Positions 9,587-15,858 of a DNA stretch of 24,959 bases are shown piece after piece. Position 1 is the first letter of the stretch. The number at the start of each line of letters is the position of its first letter. A program made the translations under genes and the position numbers. The DNA is from J089 sp964535735 (lineage in GTDB: Bacteria; Fidelibacterota; Marinisomatia; Marinisomatales; J089): positions 1-24,959 of the forward strand of contig CAZHTM010000032.1 in NCBI GenBank assembly GCA_964535735.1, given 5' to 3'. The notes under the pieces are model-generated. The model made no database searches, was not told the origin of the DNA, and was given only the letters and a program-made list of their open reading frames with translations.

Positions 9587-9615
9587 TTGAAAATATTTCA
9601 CCGTAATTTTATTCT
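9587..9615 (+). promoter_or_regulatory. Candidate sigma70-type promoter of pncA
   Basis: TTGAAA (9587-9592) and TATTCT (9610-9615) are separated by exactly 17 bp and point into pncA. The expected start near 9622 leaves a short leader that begins with the AAGGGG ribosome site. The rest of the 9412-9635 gap is AT-rich and shows no riboswitch that I recognise. Confidence 0.4.
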
Positions 9616-9635
9616 TGATAAAGAAGGGGTTATCT

Positions 9636-10256
9636 ATGAAATCAGCATTAATCTTTATCGACATTCAAAATGACTTTCTCCCCGGAGGTGCCCTGGCGGT
9701 GCCGGAAGGGGACCAGATTATTCCGGTGGTCAATAAACTTCTACCCCGGTTTGACAGTGTACTGGCCACTCAGGATTGGCACCCCGCTCACCATGGGAGT
9801 TTTGCCTCGCAACATCCTGGAAAAAAGCCGGGAGACGTTATCGATTTCAACGGTGTGGAACAGGTCTTGTGGCCGGATCATTGCGTCCAGAATACATCAG
9901 GAGCAGAATTGGCCTCAGAGTTGAACACCGCTGCTATTGAGCGCGTTTTCAGAAAAGGGACCGATCCTGCAGTGGACAGTTACAGCGCCTTTTTTGACAA
10001 TGCCCGCCGCCATGCCACGGGACTGGGCGACTATTTGAAGAAACGTGGACTCTCCACGGTTTATCTTGCCGGTCTGGCCACTGATTACTGTGTAAAGTTT
10101 TCGGCCCTGGATGCTCGAGACCTGGGATTAGAAACCTGGCTTATCACTGACGCCTGCCGGGGTATTGATGTGCAGCCGGGGGATGTGAACCGGGCGTTGG
10201 AAGCGATGCGTTCCGCGGGAGTGCACTTAACGTCCAGTATGGACATCCTCGGATAA
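9636..10256 (+). CDS. pncA: Nicotinamidase
   Basis: PncA deamidates nicotinamide to nicotinate, feeding nicotinate phosphoribosyltransferase, whose gene lies upstream in this window. The 206 residues form a complete cysteine hydrolase of the isochorismatase fold. The Asp-Lys-Cys triad is Asp9 (FIDIQNDF), Lys107 (FRKGTDP) and Cys152 (LATDYCVK); the likely metal ligands are Asp47, His49 (TQDWHP) and His82 (PDHC). The ATG at 9636 is preferred over an upstream in-frame TTG at 9615 because AAGGGG sits at the right distance and the conserved strand begins right after it. The stop overlaps the 3' end of dnaE2 by 30 bp, tail to tail. The divergent neighbour is a TonB-dependent receptor. Confidence 0.95.
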   Translation: MKSALIFIDIQNDFLPGGALAVPEGDQIIPVVNKLLPRFDSVLATQDWHPAHHGSFASQHPGKKPGDVIDFNGVEQVLWPDHCVQNTSGAELASELNTAAIERVFRKGTDPAVDSYSAFFDNARRHATGLGDYLKKRGLSTVYLAGLATDYCVKFSALDARDLGLETWLITDACRGIDVQPGDVNRALEAMRSAGVHLTSSMDILG

Positions 10257-13200
10257 ATCGACCTTCTCCATTCGCAACCCCTCCAACGTTTCGGGCGTAG
10301 TCTCTGTCCAGCCCAATTTCCGAAGCATGGCAGGCAAGCTTCCCAGCTTTTCAATAGTGAGGGTGTACACTCCGAATGATTCCTCCACCGTTCCTCGGAC
10401 AATGAACAGGGACTCCCAGAGGAGAAGATCGCCGTACTGGCGGTAGGCCTCGGGAAACAGGACACATTCATAAATATCGGTATCATCTTCCAGAGTGAGG
10501 AATTCCATGGGTTCCCGTTGTCGCGTGGCGGTGGTTTTACGGGTGATGTAGACCCCTGCCAACGTGATGGATTTGCCGGAATAGTTGGGAATGTCTACTG
10601 CTTTTTTAGTGTAGCGTTTTAAAAAGTCGGCATAGGGTTCCAGGGGATGGGTGGATACGGGGAAGCCGAAACTCTCGATTTCCAACTGTCGCCGTTCCGC
10701 GGGCGTAAGCGGCGACTGCACCGGAGCCATAACCAGCGGGTCCGAAGGAAACTCCTGTCGGGAATGACGCGCCAGATAATGATGGGCAACGCGGTAAGAA
10801 ATTTCCTTATGGGTACAGCCAGGTTCAAGAGCGGCAAAACAGCCGGCATTGGTAAGAGCCATGGCGTCGGAAAGATCCAGATCCACGCGCCGAAGGAAGT
10901 CCGCTAAATTCTTGAACAATCCCGATTTTCGGGCATGAAGCACGGCACGCAAGGCCTCTTCCCGAAGAGCACGGATACTCATAAATCCCATGCGGATCTG
11001 ATCTTTTTTTCCGGTATAATGTTGCTCACTGCAATTGATATCCGGCGGCAGAATCCGGATTCCCATGCGCCGGGCCTCACTGAGATAGGCGTAGGTGGAA
11101 TAAAACCCACCCTGATTGGAAATGACCGCCGCCAGAAATTCCGCCGGATAGTGGGCTTTCAGGTAGGCGCAGGTGAAGGATAGCATAGCATAGGACGCGG
11201 AGTGCGGTTTGCAGAACGAATAACCCACAAAGGAAGCGATCATGTCCCAGGTAGACTCAATCAAGTCCTGAGAATACCCACGCCGCCTGGCATTTCGAGT
11301 GTATTTGGTTTTCCACTTGGGAATCAATCCCTGAAGAGAATCCCGTCCCAGGGTCTTGCGCAGGGCATCCGCTTCGGCATAACTGAATCCAGCCAGTACC
11401 CGGGCGGTGAGGGAGACCTGTTCTTCATACACCATGATGCCATAACTCTCCCGGAGGAAGTCAAGGTCCGGATGAGGTAGCGTCCAAGGTTCTCCGTGAA
11501 TTCGTTTCAGTAGGATAGTGGTGAAGCGATTGGCGGCGGGACGAATGAGGGATGAATAAATTACAACGTGTTCGAAGTCCACTACTCCGGCCTTGGCCAG
11601 AAGCTGGCGGGTAGCGGGACTTTCAATATAAAACACGCCCATGGTTTTCCCCGCTTTCATGAGAGCTTCCGTTTTGGGGTCGCCTACGGGCTGAATTTTA
11701 TGATAGTCCAGATATTGGCTTATGGCGGCGACGTTTCCATAATTCATATTGAGTTGCCGAATGGTGTCCCGAGCTACTGCCAGGCTGCGGTTCCCCAGAA
11801 TATCAATCTTCAGTAGTCCCGAATCCTCTACCTGATCTTTTTCCCATTCCACAATTTGAACCCCTTTAGGAGCCTTAAGAACGGGGACGATGTTGCGAAT
11901 GTTATCAGGAACGATAACCACGCCACCGGGATGCACGGAGGAATTACGAAACGCGCCAATGACATTTTCGCTGAGCGCCAATACATTTAGCAGAGTGTCG
12001 TCCAAATGTGTTTTGGCAAACCGTGGGTCAGTTTTGACCCAATTCAATAATCCCTTCCGGGTGCGTTGATACCCGATACGCTTGGTGATACTTTTGATTT
12101 CTTCGTTGGAAAGGCCAAACACCTTGGATACTTCCCGGACGGCAGACCGGGGCCGGAGGAACACTTGGTTGGAAACCATGGCGGTCCGGCGCTCACCATA
12201 TTTTTTAAAAATGTACTCCAAGATGTCATCCCGTTCATCCCAGGGAAAGTCCACATCAATATCGGGCATATTTTCCCGTTCGGGGTGAATAAAACGTTCA
12301 AATTGGAGGTGGTAATGCAAGGGATCCACTTGAGTGATAAACAAACAGTAACTGACGATGGAGGCCGCCGCTGAACCGCGACCGATGGTGGCCCGGGTCT
12401 GATCAACAATATCTTTCACAATTAAAAAGTAGGGGGCGAATCCCTTTTCCGTGATGAGCTTCATTTCGTAACGTATCCGCCGGTCCACCTCCGGTGTGAT
12501 GTGGCCGTAGCGCTTTCGGGCTCCGTCATAGACGATCCGTCGCAGTTTCGTGTTGGCGCGGAGGGTTTCTTTCGGGGATAATCCGGGAAAAATTGTATGA
12601 ACAAAGGACCAGTCGGTCTTGCACCGTTTCGCCAGAGCATAACTGTTGGAAATGGCTTCCCGACTATTGGGGAATTTATGGATCATGTCCGTTTCGGAGC
12701 GAAACCAGTGGTCTGCGGACTTCACCTCATTCGGGTCCAGGCCCTGGAGGGTTGTATTGCCATCAATGGCTCGGAGAACACGGTGTACAAGGTGATCCTC
12801 CGGCGATAAAAAATACACATCGCCGGTGGCAACCAAAGGCAGGTGAAAGGCATCGGCCAGGCGATGGGCACGGGTTTCCTCCAGGCCAGGCCGGAGTTCT
12901 ATAAAGAGATGAGTGTTGGGCACCAGATGACGAAGCGTCTCCAATACTGTTTCCTGATGAGCCAGAACAAAGAGTCCAGCGGTGCGTCCATCCAAAAGGC
13001 GGGAAACAGGGATGTTTTCCTCTTCATGGACTGCTGAAAGGATGTGGCAAAGATGGACATAGCCCGTCTGATTTTCCACCAGAAGAATCAGATCCGCATC
13101 CGCTGTGAGCACATTGGCGCCAGCGATGGGTTTAATTCCTGCGGCATGGGCATGTTGGATAAAGCGAATAAAGCCCCAGAGTCCATTGGTTTCGGTAAGG

Positions 13201-13307
13201 GCCAGATAGTGCATATGGTGCTTTCGGGTGGCGGTAAGCAACGCTTGTTGTGAGGCGGTCCCCCGCATGGGGGAATAAATGGAATGGGTGTTCAGATGGA
13301 CAAACAT
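10227..13307 (-). CDS. dnaE2: Error-prone DNA polymerase III alpha subunit, DnaE2/ImuC type
   Basis: At 1026 residues this is a C-family polymerase shorter than replicative DnaE (about 1160) and close to DnaE2, the translesion polymerase of the ImuB mutasome. The catalytic acids are intact: the PDIDVDF motif at 348-354 and Asp502 in LLKIDILG. The PHP domain (about 1-90) is degenerate: the HxH motif reads HLNTHS, and the usual TDH reads TET at 38-40. The DnaE finger and helix-hairpin-helix parts follow, then an OB-fold (SITLAGVYITRK, FLTLEDDTDIYECVLFP). Its start at 13307 is the first ATG after an in-frame stop, and no ribosome site is visible. It follows imuB and lexA in the same direction after a 502-bp repeat-rich gap, and its end overlaps pncA. 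Context and size favour DnaE2 over a second replicative DnaE. Confidence 0.92.
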   Translation of the reverse strand: MFVHLNTHSIYSPMRGTASQQALLTATRKHHMHYLALTETNGLWGFIRFIQHAHAAGIKPIAGANVLTADADLILLVENQTGYVHLCHILSAVHEEENIPVSRLLDGRTAGLFVLAHQETVLETLRHLVPNTHLFIELRPGLEETRAHRLADAFHLPLVATGDVYFLSPEDHLVHRVLRAIDGNTTLQGLDPNEVKSADHWFRSETDMIHKFPNSREAISNSYALAKRCKTDWSFVHTIFPGLSPKETLRANTKLRRIVYDGARKRYGHITPEVDRRIRYEMKLITEKGFAPYFLIVKDIVDQTRATIGRGSAAASIVSYCLFITQVDPLHYHLQFERFIHPERENMPDIDVDFPWDERDDILEYIFKKYGERRTAMVSNQVFLRPRSAVREVSKVFGLSNEEIKSITKRIGYQRTRKGLLNWVKTDPRFAKTHLDDTLLNVLALSENVIGAFRNSSVHPGGVVIVPDNIRNIVPVLKAPKGVQIVEWEKDQVEDSGLLKIDILGNRSLAVARDTIRQLNMNYGNVAAISQYLDYHKIQPVGDPKTEALMKAGKTMGVFYIESPATRQLLAKAGVVDFEHVVIYSSLIRPAANRFTTILLKRIHGEPWTLPHPDLDFLRESYGIMVYEEQVSLTARVLAGFSYAEADALRKTLGRDSLQGLIPKWKTKYTRNARRRGYSQDLIESTWDMIASFVGYSFCKPHSASYAMLSFTCAYLKAHYPAEFLAAVISNQGGFYSTYAYLSEARRMGIRILPPDINCSEQHYTGKKDQIRMGFMSIRALREEALRAVLHARKSGLFKNLADFLRRVDLDLSDAMALTNAGCFAALEPGCTHKEISYRVAHHYLARHSRQEFPSDPLVMAPVQSPLTPAERRQLEIESFGFPVSTHPLEPYADFLKRYTKKAVDIPNYSGKSITLAGVYITRKTTATRQREPMEFLTLEDDTDIYECVLFPEAYRQYGDLLLWESLFIVRGTVEESFGVYTLTIEKLGSLPAMLRKLGWTETTPETLEGLRMEKVDLSEDVHTGR

Positions 13308-13333
13308 GGAATTATGGGAGATGTTTCATGGAT

Positions 13334-13359
13334 GATGGAGGATGGAGGATGGAGGATGG
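13334..13359. repeat. 7-bp tandem repeat (GATGGAG) upstream of dnaE2
   Basis: Three full copies of GATGGAG and a partial fourth lie 27-52 bp upstream of the dnaE2 ATG, within the probable leader. On the dnaE2 sense strand the unit reads CTCCATC. The copies are identical, so the array could vary in number by slippage, although it lies outside the coding frame. Confidence 0.75.
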
Positions 13360-13375
13360 TTGATTGGTTATTGGG

Positions 13376-13387
13376 AACTAGTAAGTT
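13376..13387. promoter_or_regulatory. Possible LexA-like palindrome upstream of dnaE2
   Basis: AACT-AGTA-AGTT is a perfect palindrome about 70 bp upstream of the dnaE2 start. Its core ACTAGTAAGT differs by one base from ACTCGTAAGT in the lexA operator region (15649-15658). That match suggests a second site for the same repressor, which would let dnaE2 stay in the SOS regulon despite the repeat block. A match this short could be chance. Confidence 0.3.
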
Positions 13388-13809
13388 TGGTTTTCGAAAG
13401 TTTTGCGCTGCCTTCACTATCAGAATTGACCAGAGGTTTGTATCTATCCTGCTCTCCCTCCAGATAAGGGAGAATCCAAAGAGGGAGCGACAAAATCCGG
13501 CGTTCTCATTTTCAACTTCCAGATCGGAGGGATGTCCAAAGCGCCCCACCTCAACCCTCCCCGGTCGGGGAGGACGTTTTGCTTGGTACCCAGAAATAAT
13601 AGCCTTTGACATTTTTCGTTATGGAAAACCCGATGTGGGGTACGGTGGAAAAAAGACCTTCTCCTCCCAGCGCGGGAGAAGAAAAGAGGAGGTGACAAGA
13701 GGCACCGAGCTCATCCACGAATTTCAGTGTGGAGAGATGGCTGAAGTCCGGGATACACAGAACCCCACCTCCATCTTCCCCAGGAAAGCATGATTTCCAA
13801 CGAAGCGCA

Positions 13810-15012
13810 TCAGCTTTGTGCAATGAGCTGGGGAAGTTCGGACGATGGAACGTTTCGGAGGTTCAACGCGGCGGCGGACATTAAGCTGGACAGTCCAAAA
13901 CGATCGCGAACCCGGTCCAAGGAATGAGAGAGCCGGAGGGTTTTCGGATCCGGCGGTTGAAATAAATCCAATTGATGGGCGTAGGCACGGAAATCCCAGG
14001 CATCCAAAAGAATCGTTCGGATCCGATTTCGGCGATTATTGGCCCGCTCGAAAAGGTGTTCGCAGACTCGCAGAACCGTGGCATCATCATTGGCGCAAAC
14101 CGATCCGGTGTGGGTTCGCCGGAAGCCGTCGGTGTAATGAATTTCCAAACGGAGTCGCCGGGCGATTTGTCGTCGCTGACGAAGCGTGTATGCCAGTTGT
14201 TCTCCCAGAGAACGGACCGTCACCAGGAGATCGTCCACATCGTTGGTGTCGCAGGGTAACACAATTTGTTCCACCAGATGATCCTGGTAATGGGGCGGTT
14301 GCACAGCAGCCGTGTCTTGTCCGTGAGACTCCCGGGCTAACCGGCGACTGTGTTGACCGAACAGGACCCGGGCTTGAGCCGGTTCATCGGTAAGCACCTG
14401 GATGTGTTGTATCTGATCCAGAAAAAGAAATCGAATAATTTTTTTTACCTGGGGTTCATGTACGGATGGTAGCACCGGCGTTTCCAACGGCGCCAGGAAT
14501 CGAACTTCCTCTCCCGGAAACACCTGGAACACGGTTTCGGGGACAACGGTGGTGGAAATACGGCTCACCAGTTTGTTTGTGCTGATACCCACCGTCCCCG
14601 CCAAATTGGTTTTGTCTTCCACGGTACGGGTGATCAACGTTCCCGCTTGTTTGATACTGGGATAGAGATAATCCATTCCGGACATATCCAGGTAAAACTG
14701 ACCAAATCCGGAGGTCTCCACTAACGGGGTGAAGGTGGAGAGGTTTTGATAGACATAGCGATTTATCCGGGAATAGAGGGTGTGGTTATGCGGCAACAGA
14801 AGTACGCTGTGAGTCATCTTTCGAGCCAGGGATACCCGCATTCCCCGATACAGTCCTTCTTCCCGGGCTTCACGCGATAGGGTGATGATGGTACCATCGG
14901 GATGATGCGAGGAAATGATGGCTATTGGTCGGGTGCGGAGGGACGCATCCAGCATTCGTTCGGTCTGGAGTTCAAAATCCCGGAGACGCAGGTGAAAGAT
15001 GGAACGAGGCAT
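13810..15012 (-). CDS. imuB: ImuB-like catalytically inactive Y-family polymerase
   Basis: This 400-residue protein has the Y-family palm, finger and little-finger layout, but the metal-binding acids are gone. In the N-terminal motif (IFHLRLRDF) Arg9 and Arg11 replace the two Asp of xHVDMDAFY, and in the second motif (GFGQFYLDMSG) Gly104 and Gln105 replace the Asp-Glu of SxDEAYLD. Loss of these residues is the hallmark of ImuB, which tethers DnaE2 to the sliding clamp and does not synthesise DNA itself. A perfect clamp-binding pentapeptide QLDLF sits at 347-351, followed by the conserved LDRVRDRFGLSSLMSAAAL helix. The gene starts 9 bp after the lexA stop with no clear ribosome site, suggesting translational coupling. 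No imuA lies nearby. An ordinary DinB is ruled out by the missing acids. Confidence 0.87.
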   Translation of the reverse strand: MPRSIFHLRLRDFELQTERMLDASLRTRPIAIISSHHPDGTIITLSREAREEGLYRGMRVSLARKMTHSVLLLPHNHTLYSRINRYVYQNLSTFTPLVETSGFGQFYLDMSGMDYLYPSIKQAGTLITRTVEDKTNLAGTVGISTNKLVSRISTTVVPETVFQVFPGEEVRFLAPLETPVLPSVHEPQVKKIIRFLFLDQIQHIQVLTDEPAQARVLFGQHSRRLARESHGQDTAAVQPPHYQDHLVEQIVLPCDTNDVDDLLVTVRSLGEQLAYTLRQRRQIARRLRLEIHYTDGFRRTHTGSVCANDDATVLRVCEHLFERANNRRNRIRTILLDAWDFRAYAHQLDLFQPPDPKTLRLSHSLDRVRDRFGLSSLMSAAALNLRNVPSSELPQLIAQS

Positions 15013-15021
15013 GAACGGAAA

Positions 15022-15642
15022 TCAGTACTCCCGGAATGAATACAGGACAACGCCGTTAATTTCGAACTGGTCCTGATTGCTCACATAGATTACGGGATAG
15101 TTGGGATTCCGGGGGTGCAATTCCACGTGATCGGAGCGGGGCACGAAGCGTTTCAGAGTGGCTTCGCCATTGACCAGCGCCACGACCGCCTGTCCCGGCT
15201 GGGCCGTGTGAGTCTTCCGGACGATGATATAATCACCGTCTTCAATATTGTCGTCGATCATAGAGTCGCCCTTGACCCGCAGCACGAAATTGTCGGGGTG
15301 CATGAAAGGCAGGGGCACGTCGATGGACTCCGGATTTTCCAGCGCTTCGATGGGCGCGCCGGCGGCGATCAGACCCAGCAAAGGTAAACGAGCGGTGGCG
15401 GTGAATCCCGCCGGGGCGTGCTCTGTGGTGAGGGTCAGGGCTCGTTTACCATTGGGTCCTTTGGCGCGGTCCAGATACCCCGCTTCGGTTAGCGTGTTTA
15501 CATACCAGTTCACCGTTCCCAGGGAGGAGTAATTCAATTCCTCCATGATTTCGGTGTAAGACGGGGGCTGGCCGTTCTTCAGGGAATAGCGATGGATGAA
15601 ATCCAGAAATTGGCGTTGTTTGGGCGAGAGGGGCTTTTGCAT
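15022..15642 (-). CDS. lexA: LexA repressor (SOS regulator, self-cleaving)
   Basis: LexA represses DNA-damage genes until RecA filaments trigger its self-cleavage. The 206 residues hold a winged-helix DNA-binding domain (about 1-72; QPPSYTEIMEELNYSSLGTV) and an S24 protease domain. The scissile Ala94-Gly95 (LIAAGAP), the nucleophile Ser127 (KGDSMID) and the general base Lys164 (EATLKRF) are all present, so it should be fully responsive. The recognition helix (SSLGTVNWYVNTL) differs from the E. coli type, in keeping with a different operator. It heads the lexA-imuB-dnaE2 run. Its promoter and two tandem palindromes lie directly upstream, the nearest ending 5 bp before the ATG. There is no Shine-Dalgarno site, since that space is filled by the palindromes, so translation probably starts from a short, non-canonical leader. 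Confidence 0.97.
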   Translation of the reverse strand: MQKPLSPKQRQFLDFIHRYSLKNGQPPSYTEIMEELNYSSLGTVNWYVNTLTEAGYLDRAKGPNGKRALTLTTEHAPAGFTATARLPLLGLIAAGAPIEALENPESIDVPLPFMHPDNFVLRVKGDSMIDDNIEDGDYIIVRKTHTAQPGQAVVALVNGEATLKRFVPRSDHVELHPRNPNYPVIYVSNQDQFEINGVVLYSFREY

Positions 15643-15646
15643 GGCG

Positions 15647-15667
15647 TTACTCGTAAGTTACTCGTAA
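15647..15667. promoter_or_regulatory. Tandem palindromes, candidate LexA operator
   Basis: Two identical copies of TTACTCGTAA (15647-15656 and 15658-15667), each a TTAC-N2-GTAA palindrome, repeat with an 11-bp period, one helical turn. They cover the expected transcription start and leader of lexA, where autorepression would act. Known LexA boxes vary by phylum; the Bdellovibrio type (TTAC-N3-GTAA) is similar but one base longer in the centre. Confidence 0.6.
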
Positions 15668-15669
15668 GA

Positions 15670-15698
15670 ATATTACACACATTTTTACTCCCCGGCAA
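15670..15698 (-). promoter_or_regulatory. Sigma70-type promoter of lexA
   Basis: On the minus strand TTGCCG (15693-15698) and TAATAT (15670-15675) are separated by exactly 17 bp. The expected start near 15663 falls inside the tandem palindromes and gives a leader of about 20 bases. An inverted repeat CTATTTT/AAAATAG (15699-15721) lies just upstream of the -35 box. Confidence 0.55.
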
Positions 15699-15858
15699 CT
15701 ATTTTTAAAAAATGAAAATAGATGATGTTTTTACCTCGCACACTTCACTCAGAATTTTTCCTCATTCTAGAATAACTCCATGATAGAACCGGGAAGAAAC
15801 CCCTAAATTCTCTTCCTGATTTTGGAATCAATTCATAACAATCTAAATTGTCACATCC

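Larger units (their letters stand above)
13308..13809. repeat. Cluster of decayed hairpin repeats between imuB and dnaE2
   Basis: Two similar segments of about 42 bp lie in the same direction at 13452-13493 and 13658-13698. Each has a short stem (TCTCCCT/AGGGAGA at 13453-13473; CTTCTCC/GGAGAAG at 13658-13681) followed by related AAAGAGG and GACAA text. Between them, at 13556-13573, is a perfect 8-bp inverted repeat CCTCCCCG/CGGGGAGG with a 2-base loop. Such GC-rich clusters resemble the REP-like or MITE-like intergenic repeats of many bacterial genomes. Frames open in this block on both strands look like by-products of the repeats and resemble no protein family. The block probably entered or grew inside an older imuB-dnaE2 operon. 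Confidence 0.6.

Noticed and set aside
9412..9635. Cobalamin or TPP riboswitch before the TonB receptor
   Set aside because: Neither the conserved cobalamin box nor the TPP aptamer segments can be found on the minus strand.
13284..13793. 169-codon plus-strand frame and two overlapping minus-strand frames in the imuB-dnaE2 gap
   Set aside because: They run through the hairpin repeats and the tandem repeat, have no ribosome site and show no recognisable motif.
15676..15858. Glycine riboswitch upstream of gcvP
   Set aside because: The gap is short and AT-rich with none of the conserved aptamer segments.
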